Of a DNA stretch of 64,000 nt, positions 52,243 through 62,497 are shown piece by piece. The DNA is from Paralcaligenes ureilyticus (GTDB lineage: Bacteria; Pseudomonadota; Gammaproteobacteria; Burkholderiales; Burkholderiaceae_B), in contig NZ_SMAJ01000004.1 in the NCBI RefSeq assembly GCF_004346225.1, forward strand, positions 186,001 through 250,000, in the 5' to 3' direction. Position 1 is the stretch's first letter. The number at the start of each line of letters is the position of its first letter. The notes under the pieces were generated by a model. That model ran no database searches and was not told the DNA's origin. It saw only the letters and a program-made list of their open reading frames with translations. The position numbers and the translations under genes are program-made.

Positions 52243-53597
52243 AGCTATTGCGCGGAAACAGCTTTGTTCGATCTGTTGGGGTGCTGGCCGGCGGCACTGC
52301 ATTTGCTCAGGCAATTATGGTTCTCATTTTGCCAATTGTTACCCGTTTGTACACTCCAAGCGACTTTAGCATCTTGGCTGTATACGTGTCGTTGGCAGGA
52401 ATTATTTCTGTTGCGGCGTGCTTGCGCTTGGACATAGCAATTCCAATGCCGAAATGTGAAGTCGATGCGATCAATTTGTTAGCTCTGTCTTTGTTGCTTG
52501 CTGGATTGATATCGGTGATTGTTGCTATACCTGTCGTTATTGCACCGAAGCAGATCGCGAATCTATTGGGGCAACCAAAAATTAGACCATACTTGTGGCT
52601 GTTGCCGATTGGGATATTTCTGGCGGGTAGCTATAGTGCATTGCAGTTCTGGGCTACACGGCAGAAGAACTTCACGATTATCGCGAGAACGCGTATGTCT
52701 CAAGCACTTGCCGCCGCCTCAGCCCAGATAGGCATGGGTTTGGCTGGCTTCTCACCACTAGGATTAATCGTTGGCCAAGTGCTTAACAATGGCATGGGTG
52801 TAGCCGGCCTTGGTCGAAAAATAGTATCCAATGATAAGGAGCTTCTGAAGGCGATTAGTCTTTCTGAAATGCGCCGCATGTTTAGTCGGTACGACAGATT
52901 TCCTAAATATTCAGCCATGGAAGCGTTAGCTAATAGCGCCGGGGTTCAGTTGCCGATGATCTTAATTGCCTCTGTTGCCATAGGTCCCGAGGCGGGATTT
53001 TTGGCATTGGCTATGCAGGTTATGCAGGCTCCTATGGCCCTTATTGGCAACGCTATCTCACAGGTCTATTTGTCAAAAGCTCCCGATGAGCGGCGGATGG
53101 GTTCATTAGGAAGTTTTACCACTACTATTCTCGGCGGGCTGTTAAAAACAGGAGTCGGCCCCTTGATTTTTGCGGGTATCGTTGCGCCCGACGTATTCGC
53201 TGTGGTATTTGGAGCTGAGTGGCATCGGGCTGGCGTATTGGTGGCGTGGATGACGCCTTGGTTTATTGTACAGTTTCTAGCGTCACCAATATCTATGGCA
53301 TTGCACGTTGCTGATAGACAAGCAACTGCTCTCGTTTTGCAAATATTTGGTTTTTTTGTGCGGCTGATATCTGTGCTTTTAGCTGTTTATTTTTTTAAGG
53401 CATTTATTGCTGAAACGTATGCGGTGTCGGGTGTTATTTTTTACTCAGTATACCTTGCAATAGTGCTTCGCTCAGTTTCGGTTCGATGGACGGATCTGGC
53501 CCTTCAGCTGAGACGCAGTGGAATATATATTATTGGTTGGTGCATATTGGGCCTTTTATGTCAGTTGGCCATAAATGTTGTTATCCGGATAAGTTAG
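52221..53597 (+). CDS. wzx: O-antigen flippase (Wzx-like)
   Basis: 458 residues, about twelve hydrophobic segments, MATE/MOP superfamily. The N-terminus [20 protein letters not shown] followed by [19 protein letters not shown] is typical of polysaccharide flippases. It moves the lipid-linked O-unit across the inner membrane. It overlaps wlbB by 22 nt and sits inside the wlb cluster. Confidence 0.88.
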   Translation: MSPRQQLKLLRGNSFVRSVGVLAGGTAFAQAIMVLILPIVTRLYTPSDFSILAVYVSLAGIISVAACLRLDIAIPMPKCEVDAINLLALSLLLAGLISVIVAIPVVIAPKQIANLLGQPKIRPYLWLLPIGIFLAGSYSALQFWATRQKNFTIIARTRMSQALAAASAQIGMGLAGFSPLGLIVGQVLNNGMGVAGLGRKIVSNDKELLKAISLSEMRRMFSRYDRFPKYSAMEALANSAGVQLPMILIASVAIGPEAGFLALAMQVMQAPMALIGNAISQVYLSKAPDERRMGSLGSFTTTILGGLLKTGVGPLIFAGIVAPDVFAVVFGAEWHRAGVLVAWMTPWFIVQFLASPISMALHVADRQATALVLQIFGFFVRLISVLLAVYFFKAFIAETYAVSGVIFYSVYLAIVLRSVSVRWTDLALQLRRSGIYIIGWCILGLLCQLAINVVIRIS

Positions 53598-53722
53598 GGA
53601 TAACACTGGTAATGGTATGCTGGTATGGATATGAAATTGAGCATTTCGAGTTTACCCACGCTTTGTGAGTGATTTTGGATGTCTTTGTTTTATTTTAATG
53701 AAAAATCTTTATAGTTAAAACT

Positions 53723-54820
53723 ATGCAATTTATCGATTTGAAAAAGCAATATCAATTATTGCGTGAACCGATTAACGCTCGCATCCAAAAAGTCTTGGAC
53801 CATGGTCAATACATTATGGGACCTGAAGTCCAAGAGTTAGAAGCGGTATTATCCGGCTACACTGGCGCCAAGCACTGTATTACAGTCGCATCTGGTACCG
53901 AGGCTCTCCTAATGTCTCTGATGGCCTTAGGCGTCGGTGCCGGTGATGAGGTAATTACGACGTCGTTTACCTTCGTTGCGACTGCTGAGGTCATAGTGCT
54001 TTTGGGCGCTATTCCTGTGTTCGTTGATGTGGAACCGGACACATGCAACATAGATGTTTCACAGCTAGAAGAAAAAATTACCCCGCGTACGAAAGCGATC
54101 ATGCCGGTGTCCCTTTACGGGCAGTGCGGTGATATGGATGAAGTAAATGCCATTGCGTCTAAGTACAGGATTCCCGTAGTCGAAGATGCTGCTCAAAGCT
54201 TTGGCGCCACATATAAGGGACGGCTAAGCTGCAATTTATCGACTTTAGGGTGCACCAGCTTTTTCCCAAGTAAACCGTTGGGCTGTTATGGGGACGGGGG
54301 TGCCGTATTTACGAACGACGATGGTCTTGCACAGTCTCTGCGGGAAATTCGAGTCCATGGCCAGTCTTCACGATACTATCATACGCGGGTGGGTGTGGGT
54401 GGGCGGATGGATACCCTGCAATGCGCTGTCGTCTTGGGGAAATTTGAGCGTTTCCATTGGGAGATTGAGCAGCGAATAAAAATTGGTGCCCGCTATAAAA
54501 ATATGCTGACAAAACTGTCGGGCCGTCTTGAAACAGTTGCTGTGCGACCAGATCGGACAAGTGTATGGGCGCAATTTACGGTAATGGTTCCCGATCGTGA
54601 TGCGGTCATTAGGAAATTGAAAGACGCCGGTATCCCAACGGCAATCCATTATCCACGCCCCATTCATTCACAGCCTGCGTATGCGCATTTGCACGAAGCC
54701 GGGGTTGCCCCTGTGTCGAGTGATTTAGCTGCACGGGTATTCAGTCTGCCGATGCATCCGTATTTGGATGGCGAAATGCAGGATAGCATCGTCCATGCGT
54801 TGGGACAGGCGGTCGCATAA
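53723..54820 (+). CDS. wlbC: UDP-3-keto-uronate aminotransferase (WlbC/WbpE)
   Basis: 365 residues of the DegT family. The PLP lysine is in TSFFPSKPLGCYGDGG, and VEDAAQSFGA precedes it. The start MQFIDLKKQYQLLREPINARI is the WbpE/WlbC pattern. It transfers an amino group from glutamate to C3 of the UDP-3-keto sugar made by WlbA. Confidence 0.92.
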   Translation: MQFIDLKKQYQLLREPINARIQKVLDHGQYIMGPEVQELEAVLSGYTGAKHCITVASGTEALLMSLMALGVGAGDEVITTSFTFVATAEVIVLLGAIPVFVDVEPDTCNIDVSQLEEKITPRTKAIMPVSLYGQCGDMDEVNAIASKYRIPVVEDAAQSFGATYKGRLSCNLSTLGCTSFFPSKPLGCYGDGGAVFTNDDGLAQSLREIRVHGQSSRYYHTRVGVGGRMDTLQCAVVLGKFERFHWEIEQRIKIGARYKNMLTKLSGRLETVAVRPDRTSVWAQFTVMVPDRDAVIRKLKDAGIPTAIHYPRPIHSQPAYAHLHEAGVAPVSSDLAARVFSLPMHPYLDGEMQDSIVHALGQAVA

Positions 54821-55011
54821 GTATGTTTGCTGAAAATGACTTGTCATTGCATTGAAACGTTGAAGTTTAACTGCGAGTTTGTAGATGTGGCATGGGTTGC
54901 GGGAGCTATGTAATTATTATAGGCGGGTTGTATCTTAATATCTTACTAAACTATTTATCGAACTAATACGAGCAGCTTCCTTCCGCTTATTTGAAAGTTT
55001 GGGAATTAATC

Positions 55012-56097
55012 TTGGCTAGAAAGAAAATATTAACTGTAGTGGGTGCAAGGCCTCAGTTTGTAAAGGCTGCTGTGGTAAGTCGTGCTCTAGCAGAATGGGG
55101 TGAAAATCAAGAGGTGCTTCTCCATACAGGGCAACACTTTGATGACAACATGTCGGCGATTTTTTTTGATGAGCTTGGAATCCCTCCCCCTACCTATAAT
55201 CTTGGTATAGGAGGCGGTAGTCATGCGGCTAATACAGGGCGCGCAATGGAGGCTATCGAGCGGGTAATTAACGTTGAGTTGCCCGATTTCGTCCTTGTGT
55301 ACGGAGATACGGATTCGACTCTTGCCGGAGCTCTGGCAGCAGCAAAACTCTCTGTGCCGATAGCGCATGTCGAGGCTGGCTTGAGGTCTTTTAATCGCCG
55401 GATGCCAGAGGAGATAAATAGAGTTCTCACCGATCATCTCTCGGCTGTATTGTTTGCGCCATCAGAGGCGGCGGTTATGAATCTTAGTAACGAAGGAATT
55501 CGAGGGGAGCGGGTGAGGTTGGTGGGGGACGTAATGTTCGACGCAGTCAAGTTGTTTGGAAAAATAGCTGAACAGCGGTCGAGTATTTTGGATCGGTTAG
55601 AGTTGCAAAAAGGCGGCTATATACTCGTTACACTGCATCGACAAGAAAACGTCGATGACCCAAAGCGCTTAGCCTCTATTATTCAAGGACTCTCACGTAG
55701 CCAGAGGCCTGTGGTGTTTCCACTGCATCCCAGGACTCGAAAACGTATTACCGAGTTTGGGATTGAATTGGATTCCCCTATACGGGTAATTGATCCAATA
55801 GGATATTTGGATATGATGTTACTAGAACGGAATGCCAGGGTAATTGCTACAGACAGTGGGGGTGTGCAAAAGGAGGCCTATTTTCATGGTGTCCCTTGCT
55901 TGACGTTACGTGACGAGACTGAGTGGGTTGAGCTTGTTGATATTGGCGTTAATCGGGTAGTGGGAGCCGATTCCAATGCTATAGGAAAGGCGCTGTGTGA
56001 GCATGAATTCGATTTTGCTCCTACCAATATTTACGGATCTGGGGTGTCGGCAGAGGAAATAGTTGGTTATATGATGCGTGCGATGAATAATGATTGA
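55012..56097 (+). CDS. wlbD: UDP-GlcNAc3NAcA 2-epimerase (WlbD/WbpI)
   Basis: 361 residues from TTG 55012 with GGGA upstream; TTG 54991 is the longer alternative. Motifs are VVGARPQFVKAAVVSRAL, HTGQHFDDNMS, YGDTDSTLAGALAA, HVEAGLRSFNRRMPEE and TDSGGVQKEAYF, all typical of non-hydrolysing 2-epimerases. With WlbA, B and C present the substrate is very probably UDP-2,3-diacetamido-glucuronate, giving the manno form. Overlaps the next gene by 8 nt. Confidence 0.9.
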   Translation: MARKKILTVVGARPQFVKAAVVSRALAEWGENQEVLLHTGQHFDDNMSAIFFDELGIPPPTYNLGIGGGSHAANTGRAMEAIERVINVELPDFVLVYGDTDSTLAGALAAAKLSVPIAHVEAGLRSFNRRMPEEINRVLTDHLSAVLFAPSEAAVMNLSNEGIRGERVRLVGDVMFDAVKLFGKIAEQRSSILDRLELQKGGYILVTLHRQENVDDPKRLASIIQGLSRSQRPVVFPLHPRTRKRITEFGIELDSPIRVIDPIGYLDMMLLERNARVIATDSGGVQKEAYFHGVPCLTLRDETEWVELVDIGVNRVVGADSNAIGKALCEHEFDFAPTNIYGSGVSAEEIVGYMMRAMNND

Positions 56098-57403
56098 AAC
56101 GAAACCGGCTAACAACATAGTGTTCCTTGTGCATTACTTCCCGCCCATCAATAGTTCGGGAGCAAAACGGGTGGAGGCAATGGCCAAGTATTTTGTGCAA
56201 GCAGGCCGAACCGTTACGGTTGTGACAACACGGAAGTCGGCAGCGGACGGTGCCTTTACAGAATTATTTCCCACAGGTGTGAATGTCTTGGAACTCGATT
56301 GGCTTGGACGTGTTGGCAAGTCAGTTGCGGGAAACAATGCCTACGAGCCGATGTATACAGGCAAGCCCAGTATAAAAAGGAGGATCAAAGGATTAGTAAT
56401 GCGGTGGTTTGGGCAATTACCGGATCCCCGCCTCCCATTTGCCTTCGGCTTTCTTAGCCCATTTCTTGATCCTGCTGCCCGCCGTGCCCTTCGGTCTGCA
56501 AGCATCATAGTCGGCTCCTGTCCGCCATGGCCGATGCTGTTAGCAGCCCTGTTTGCCCATTGGCGTTTTCGTAAGCCAATTGTTTTGGATTATCGTGACC
56601 ATTTTGGCGATTGTCATGAAATGCCGGGTTCAAAACGCGCGAAGTTCGTGGAACGATATGTGGATAAAGCATTGGCTATTAGGGCAGATGCCTTGGTTAC
56701 TATTTCCGAGCCGATGGCCAAGTACTATTCACAATACAATCAGAATGTTACTGTGATTATGAACGGCTACGACTCAGATGCCTTGGCCGAAGCGAAACGC
56801 AGTTGTGGCTGGAGGCCACGGGAGGAAGGCCATTCTTTGGTCGTTCGATATTTTGGAATTATTTCTCCAGGCCGAGTGCCGAGAAATTTTCTATTGGCAC
56901 TTTTTAAAACTCAGCAAGGAGGAAGATGTGACGTGGGTGCGGTGCGATTCGAGTTTTACGGAAACTGTGCCGTGCTTGAGAACGCTTTAAGAGAGAACTA
57001 CCCATCCTTGCTCCCCATGTTTGTTTTTCACCCTGCGGTACCTTATAAGCAAGCGCTACAATTAATGGTCAGTTCCGATTATCTTATTTTTTCCGAGACC
57101 TCATCTAAAGATTCTCTGAGTGCCCAAGGTATCTTGACCACAAAATTATTTGAGTATATTGGATCCGGACGTCCCATAATCGCCGATATTGATCCGACTA
57201 CCTTGGCAGGCTCGACAATTTTAGCTGCCGGTAATCATCATTTCGTTTCAGATCGAACTGAAGATTTTGAACATCTTCTCCTAGGCGAAGAGTTTTGGAA
57301 GCCAGCCTCTCCCATAGTTAGCTCTTTTGGGATGACACTATCACGTGCATTACAAGCGCAGCAATATCTGCATGTATTGGATTCCCACTGTAAAGGAAGC
57401 TAG
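56090..57403 (+). CDS. Glycosyltransferase (GT4-like)
   Basis: 437 residues. A GT-B layout is suggested by VFLVHYFPPINSSGAKRVEAM at the N-terminus, VLDYRDHFGD and DALVTISEPMAKYY in the middle and an ILTTKLFEYIGSGRPIIADI segment near the C-terminus, which has the EYxGSGRP motif of family 4. It probably builds one linkage of the O-unit; donor and acceptor are unknown. It overlaps wlbD by 8 nt. Confidence 0.85.
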   Translation: MIETKPANNIVFLVHYFPPINSSGAKRVEAMAKYFVQAGRTVTVVTTRKSAADGAFTELFPTGVNVLELDWLGRVGKSVAGNNAYEPMYTGKPSIKRRIKGLVMRWFGQLPDPRLPFAFGFLSPFLDPAARRALRSASIIVGSCPPWPMLLAALFAHWRFRKPIVLDYRDHFGDCHEMPGSKRAKFVERYVDKALAIRADALVTISEPMAKYYSQYNQNVTVIMNGYDSDALAEAKRSCGWRPREEGHSLVVRYFGIISPGRVPRNFLLALFKTQQGGRCDVGAVRFEFYGNCAVLENALRENYPSLLPMFVFHPAVPYKQALQLMVSSDYLIFSETSSKDSLSAQGILTTKLFEYIGSGRPIIADIDPTTLAGSTILAAGNHHFVSDRTEDFEHLLLGEEFWKPASPIVSSFGMTLSRALQAQQYLHVLDSHCKGS

Positions 57404-57500
57404 TCTAATTCACCCGTAATCGTTCTCGCTGTGGTAAAAAATTTCCAACATATGGATAGGCTTGCCATTATTACACCTTAAAGTATACATTGTGGTTTTT

Positions 57501-58841
57501 ATGAGTATGGTGGAAAAATTGTTACGCCACAAATTGCTGGGATTTTGGTCCCTGCCAGTTTTCATTATCTTTTTTATCATACCTCAAGCGTTCTTCGCTG
57601 CGCTTGGCTATGGTGATTATTTGTCTTTATTAATTCTCATCATTGCGCTTGTATCAATAGGTGGGTATTTATTTGGGGGGGGCATAGCACTCAGTATATT
57701 TCGAAAACGTATTTTGCATATTGATGGATGGCGGTCGATTATTTTTCATTTTCTTTTATTTCTATATTTATTTTCATATCTTTGTTTGTATATGAAATAT
57801 GGTGGCGTGCCGTTTATTGATATGCTCGTTCGGGGAGGGAATTCCGACTTGATGCGAGCGGATTTCTATAAAAATCAGGAAGGGGTCTGGAAAGTTTTAA
57901 CTTATTTCATATCAATTCTCAGTAAAGGTTTTCTCCCATTTGCAATAATAATTCTTTTTTGCATAAAGCGTCGAGTAAGTTTCTACCTCTACTTATTTGC
58001 ATTTACGTTTATTTCGATTTCGGCGCTAGAGAAAGCTCCCGTGGTGTTCACTTATATCCCACTGCTATTGTTTACTTTTTTCAACGGGTACAAGAAATCG
58101 TTCATTATGTTTTCTTTTATAGCGGTCTTGGGATTTTCGTCAGTCTCGTTCGTAGCGCTTGGAAGCGATTTGGCGTTAAATGGAAATATTCAGGAAGGCC
58201 CAACCTATCTCGTTAGTTCAACGCACTCCGAGTCGCCTAAGCATGCACTATATACCCCTGCCCTTCCTGCAACAAAAATCAATGTTTCTTTGGCGGACGA
58301 GAAGAGCTATCAATTTTTATTCTATAATTTAGATAGTGGTAACAAAGTTGAGTACCTTATTAATAGGCTGATCTGGATCCCTTATGTTACGGTCTATGAT
58401 ACGGTATTGTATTGGCAGGAGAATTACAAGGGGTATGTATTTTTCTCCGTTAACCGCTATCTATCTATGTTGTTTGGCGATCGTTTTGCGGATCTTGAGA
58501 GACAGGTTTTTAGATTCCAGTTTGGCTCAGGAGAGGATACAACGGGCAATGCAAATGCGTCTTATATGGCTGAAGCGTACGTTGGATTTGGATTTCCGGG
58601 GATTATTATTTTTTCGTTTTTAATAGGAATGATTTTTGGTGGCACAGTAAGGACAGGAGTGTTGCCATTTATATATTCATTGCCAGTTATCGCTTTGGGG
58701 CTAATTAGCGCTTCGTTACTATCGACTCTCTTCAGTGGTGGGCTAATATTTTTTGTGATTTTTGTTTTCATTTTTAGCACACGCTTAAACCCGAATTCTG
58801 CGAATTATGCACCCAGAAATGAAATGCGATCCGAAATATAG
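57501..58841 (+). CDS. wzy: O-antigen polymerase candidate (Wzy-like)
   Basis: 446 residues from ATG 57501, about ten to twelve hydrophobic segments with one large periplasmic loop (roughly the QEGPTYLVSSTHSESP to QFGSGEDTTGNA part). This topology fits oligosaccharide-repeat polymerases, which share little sequence. The late motif ASYMAEAYVGFGFPGIIIFSF is typical of the O-antigen polymerase family. It is very AT-rich, as Wzy genes often are. No other Wzy candidate is seen. Confidence 0.75.
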   Translation: MSMVEKLLRHKLLGFWSLPVFIIFFIIPQAFFAALGYGDYLSLLILIIALVSIGGYLFGGGIALSIFRKRILHIDGWRSIIFHFLLFLYLFSYLCLYMKYGGVPFIDMLVRGGNSDLMRADFYKNQEGVWKVLTYFISILSKGFLPFAIIILFCIKRRVSFYLYLFAFTFISISALEKAPVVFTYIPLLLFTFFNGYKKSFIMFSFIAVLGFSSVSFVALGSDLALNGNIQEGPTYLVSSTHSESPKHALYTPALPATKINVSLADEKSYQFLFYNLDSGNKVEYLINRLIWIPYVTVYDTVLYWQENYKGYVFFSVNRYLSMLFGDRFADLERQVFRFQFGSGEDTTGNANASYMAEAYVGFGFPGIIIFSFLIGMIFGGTVRTGVLPFIYSLPVIALGLISASLLSTLFSGGLIFFVIFVFIFSTRLNPNSANYAPRNEMRSEI

Positions 58842-58885
58842 CATTTTCTACACACAAATCAACTCCCAGACGGAAAAACCTAGTA

Positions 58886-60028
58886 ATGAGCAACGATAAC
58901 TATCGAATTTGTACCCATTGCATAATGGATACCAGTGATCCGAATATTGGTTTTGACGATCGAGGGAGGTGTGATTATTGTGTCAATTTCGAGCAGAATA
59001 TTTTACCCGCTTGGCATACGGATCAGAGAGGTGAGAGTGAGTTGCTAGGGATAGCGGAAAAAATAAAAGCACAAGGCAAAGGAAAAGACTTCGACTGTAT
59101 TATTGGGTTAAGTGGTGGTTTGGATAGCTCATATTTGACGTATGTTGCAACAAAAAAAATGGGGCTGAGACCTCTTCTTTTCCATGTTGATGCGGGTTGG
59201 AATACTGATCAGGCCGTTGGTAATATCGAGAAGCTTGTCGATGGCTTGGGGTTGGATTTATATACTGAGGTTATCAACTGGGAAGAGATGAAAGATTTGC
59301 AGGTCGCTTTTCTCAGATCACAAATTGCTGATCAAGATCTGCCACAAGATATTGCGTTCTTCTCCATGCTGTATAAGTTCGCGAAGGCGCATAAAATAAA
59401 ATATGTTTTGACTGGCGGTAATTTTTCGACTGAATGTTGTAGGGAGCCAGAGGAATGGGGTGGCTATCTGGGTATTGATAAAACCTTAATCCACGATATA
59501 CACAAGAAATTTGGTAAACGTCCTCTTAAAACATTTCCAATCGTCGACATACTGACTTATAAGCTTTACTACAAATATATTTTGGGTATGGAGGTCGTCA
59601 GGCCCCTGAATCTTGTTCCCTATATAAAAGAGGAAGCCGAAAAGGAGTTAGGGGAGCTTTTTGGTTGGCAGAAATTCCAGCATAAGCATCATGAGTCTCG
59701 ATTCACTCGTTTTTACGAGGATTATTGGCTCCCTCGCAAATTTGGGTATGAGAAGCGGCGTGCTCACTTTTCCAGTCTTATCATGACAGGGCAAATGTCA
59801 CGAGAGGACGCGTTGGTTCGTATCTCTAAGCCGGAATTGGATGAGCATTTTCTATCGCAAGAGTTTCGGTATGTGGCTAATAAGCTTGATTTATCTGAGA
59901 TAGAGCTTCAGGAAATTTTCGAGGGTGAGAATAAAACATATAGAAATTATAAGAATAAGAAGTTTTTGATTGGGTTGGGTGCTTCGGTTATGCGATGGAT
60001 AGGTTTGGAGAAGAGGTTCTTCAGGTGA
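58886..60028 (+). CDS. wbpG: N-acetyl sugar amidotransferase (WbpG-like)
   Basis: 380 residues. An N-terminal zinc-type CTHCIMDTSDPN and CDYCVNFE pair is followed by the PP-loop GLSGGLDSSYL of ATP-pyrophosphatases. WbpG-type enzymes use ammonia from the partner HisH/HisF proteins to turn the C6 carboxyl of a diacetamido-uronic acid into an amide. The next two genes supply those partners. The stop overlaps the GTG of hisH by 4 nt (GTGA). Confidence 0.92.
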   Translation: MSNDNYRICTHCIMDTSDPNIGFDDRGRCDYCVNFEQNILPAWHTDQRGESELLGIAEKIKAQGKGKDFDCIIGLSGGLDSSYLTYVATKKMGLRPLLFHVDAGWNTDQAVGNIEKLVDGLGLDLYTEVINWEEMKDLQVAFLRSQIADQDLPQDIAFFSMLYKFAKAHKIKYVLTGGNFSTECCREPEEWGGYLGIDKTLIHDIHKKFGKRPLKTFPIVDILTYKLYYKYILGMEVVRPLNLVPYIKEEAEKELGELFGWQKFQHKHHESRFTRFYEDYWLPRKFGYEKRRAHFSSLIMTGQMSREDALVRISKPELDEHFLSQEFRYVANKLDLSEIELQEIFEGENKTYRNYKNKKFLIGLGASVMRWIGLEKRFFR

Positions 60029-60639
60029 TAACAATCATTGATTATGGCTTAGGTAATATTTCTGCTTTCGTTAACACATACAAACGGTTGAATGTGGCTG
60101 TATCCGTTGCCAAAACTTCGGGCGACCTTATGGGTGCTACTAAGCTTATTCTGCCTGGCGTTGGTGCTTTCGACTACGCAATGTTACTTCTTAAACAATC
60201 CGGTATGCATGACGCCGTTAATGAGTTGGTAACTAGGCGGAAGGTGCCTGTCCTTGGGGTTTGTGTTGGCATGCAAATGCTTGCTTCTTCGAGTGAAGAG
60301 GGTTACTTACCCGGCTTGGGATGGATACCAGGCAGAGTGAGGAGGTTTGATGTGTCGTTGTTGCCTTATAGCACTCACTTGCCCCATATGGGTTGGAATG
60401 ATGTTAAGCCGCTGGGTAGTACATCATTGTTTGCCCATCTAGAAAAGGACGCGCGTTTTTATTTTTTGCACTCGTATTATTTTGAGTGCGAACAGCGTCA
60501 AAATGTCTTGGCGCAAACCATATACGGCGACAGTTTTACCTGTGCAGTGAATCATGAAAACGTGTACGGTGTACAGTTTCACCCTGAAAAGAGCCACCAT
60601 TTTGGCGCTCAGTTGCTAAAAAATTTTTCGGACTTATAA
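60025..60639 (+). CDS. hisH: HisH-like glutaminase subunit (HisH2)
   Basis: 204 residues from GTG 60025, which overlaps the WbpG stop (GTGA); ATG 59995 would overlap much more. The class I glutaminase triad is present: Cys in GVCVGMQML, His and Glu in VQFHPEKSHHF. It releases ammonia from glutamine. In this context it serves the WbpG amidation rather than histidine synthesis. Confidence 0.93.
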   Translation: MITIIDYGLGNISAFVNTYKRLNVAVSVAKTSGDLMGATKLILPGVGAFDYAMLLLKQSGMHDAVNELVTRRKVPVLGVCVGMQMLASSSEEGYLPGLGWIPGRVRRFDVSLLPYSTHLPHMGWNDVKPLGSTSLFAHLEKDARFYFLHSYYFECEQRQNVLAQTIYGDSFTCAVNHENVYGVQFHPEKSHHFGAQLLKNFSDL

Positions 60640-60641
60640 GC

Positions 60642-61433
60642 GTGCTGCGACCGAGAGTTATTCCATGTTTACTAGTTAGTGACAAAGGCCTAGTAAAAAC
60701 CGTTAAGTTTGCGAATCCGAAGTATGTTGGGGATCCCATCAACGCGGTACGAATTTTCAACGAAAAAGAGGTCGACGAGCTTATTGTCCTTGATATTGAC
60801 GCTACGGTTAACGGTGTAGGGCCGGATCTTAAAATGATAGAAAGGCTTGCTGCCGAGTGCCGGATGCCGCTTTGTTATGGCGGTGGGGTTAAAACGGTGG
60901 AGCAGGCAAGAGTCATTGTGGGTTTGGGGGTTGAGAAAGTAGCGATTAGTTCAGCAGCGCTTGATAACCCACAGTTAGTGGCTGAAATAGCCAAGGAGTT
61001 AGGTAGTCAAAGTGTGGTTGTGGTTTTAGACGTCAAGAAGAAAATGTTTGGGGCCAAGTACGAGATTTGGACGCACAATGGGAAGGTAAATACCCACAAA
61101 GGTCCCGCCGAGTTTGCAAAAAAACTGGAGGCACTTGGCGTTGGCGAAATTGTGCTTAACTCGATAGATAACGATGGGGTCATGAAAGGTTATGACATGG
61201 GCCTAGTGCAAGGGGTCAGAAGCGTGACTACCGTACCCATGTCGATTGTGGGTGGGGCGGGTTCCTTGGCCGATATCGGTGCGCTGATAAAGAAATTTGG
61301 CATCATAGGGGCTGTGGCAGGAAGTTTTTTTGTATTTAAGGGGGTTTATAAAGCTGTCCTTATAAGTTATCCAAGCCCAGTGGAAAAAGAAAAGCTTATT
61401 CTTTCTTCATGCCCTCACATTTCCAGTAACTGA
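60642..61433 (+). CDS. hisF: HisF-like cyclase subunit (HisF2)
   Basis: 263 residues from GTG 60642, 2 nt after hisH. TIM-barrel motifs VIPCLLVSDKGLVKTVKF, LDIDAT, CYGGGVKT and SIVGGAGSLADI match the HisF family. The protein forms the ammonia channel with HisH. Genes of this type next to wbpG are known from Pseudomonas O-antigen loci and are separate from the histidine operon. Confidence 0.93.
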   Translation: MLRPRVIPCLLVSDKGLVKTVKFANPKYVGDPINAVRIFNEKEVDELIVLDIDATVNGVGPDLKMIERLAAECRMPLCYGGGVKTVEQARVIVGLGVEKVAISSAALDNPQLVAEIAKELGSQSVVVVLDVKKKMFGAKYEIWTHNGKVNTHKGPAEFAKKLEALGVGEIVLNSIDNDGVMKGYDMGLVQGVRSVTTVPMSIVGGAGSLADIGALIKKFGIIGAVAGSFFVFKGVYKAVLISYPSPVEKEKLILSSCPHISSN

Positions 61434-61455
61434 TGTTATTTAGAATAGGTAAACC

Positions 61456-62493
61456 ATGTTGGAAACTAGTGCGAAATTGTTAATTACGGGAGGGACAGGC
61501 TCGTTCGGTAATGCCGTTCTTAAGCGATTTCTTAATACGAACTTGGCTGAAATTCGCATTTTTAGTCGTGATGAAAAGAAACAAGACGATATGCGTAGGC
61601 ACTACTCTAGTTCGAAGATCAAGTTTTATATTGGCGATGTGCGTGATTACCACAGCGTTCTCAACGCGACTCGTGGGGTCGATTACGTCTTTCATGCCGC
61701 TGCGCTAAAGCAAGTACCTTCCTGTGAATTCCATCCTATGGAAGCGGTAAAGACGAATATCCTTGGCGCAGAAAACGTGTTGGAAGCTGCTGTTCAAAAC
61801 AGTGTAAAGCGTGTGATTTGTCTTAGTACGGACAAAGCAGTCTATCCGATTAACGCCATGGGCATTTCCAAAGCCATGATGGAAAAGGTTATGGTTGCTA
61901 AATCGCGTAGCGCCGACGACAGTAAAACGATTATCTGCGGTACTCGTTACGGTAACGTTATGGCCTCGCGAGGCTCGGTCATACCTTTGTTTGTCGAGCA
62001 GGTTCGTGCCGGTATTCCGCTGACAATTACCGACCCGCACATGACACGCTTCATGATGACGTTGGCGGATGCCGTTGATCTGGTTTTGTACGCGTTTGAA
62101 CATGGTAATAATGGGGACCTGTTCGTACAGAAGGCGCCGGCTGCTACAGTTGAGACTTTGGCTAAAGCATTGACGCGCTTAATGGGTAAATCCGATCATC
62201 CAATTAATATTATTGGCACTCGCCACGGAGAGAAGTTATACGAGGCCTTACTGAGCCGTGAAGAAATGGCTTCAGCTGAAGACATGGGTGCCTACTTCCG
62301 TGTGCCCCCTGATTTGCGCGATCTGAATTACGGTAAATACGTTGAATATGGCGAGGAGAAAATTTCGCGTAGCGAAGATTACAATTCGCACAACACTCAG
62401 CGTCTGGACGTCGCAAGCATGGAACAATTATTACTTAAACTTGATTTCATGCGTGCTATTCAGCGTGGCGAGCGCGTAGCGCCTGAGGAGTGA
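61456..62493 (+). CDS. fnlA: UDP-GlcNAc C4,6-dehydratase/C5-epimerase (FnlA/WbjB/CapE)
   Basis: 345 residues of an SDR. NAD motif ITGGTGSFGNAVLKRFL, then FHAAALKQVPSCEFHPMEAV and STDKAVYPINAMGISKAMMEK, where Met replaces the usual catalytic Tyr as in CapE. It starts the pathway to UDP-L-FucNAc. The next gene starts 4 nt after the stop. Confidence 0.94.
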   Translation: MLETSAKLLITGGTGSFGNAVLKRFLNTNLAEIRIFSRDEKKQDDMRRHYSSSKIKFYIGDVRDYHSVLNATRGVDYVFHAAALKQVPSCEFHPMEAVKTNILGAENVLEAAVQNSVKRVICLSTDKAVYPINAMGISKAMMEKVMVAKSRSADDSKTIICGTRYGNVMASRGSVIPLFVEQVRAGIPLTITDPHMTRFMMTLADAVDLVLYAFEHGNNGDLFVQKAPAATVETLAKALTRLMGKSDHPINIIGTRHGEKLYEALLSREEMASAEDMGAYFRVPPDLRDLNYGKYVEYGEEKISRSEDYNSHNTQRLDVASMEQLLLKLDFMRAIQRGERVAPEE

Positions 62494-62497
62494 TCCT

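Noticed and set aside
60025-61433. Histidine biosynthesis genes
   Set aside because: HisH- and HisF-like proteins follow wbpG directly inside an O-antigen locus, the known arrangement for sugar amidation; no other his genes are nearby.
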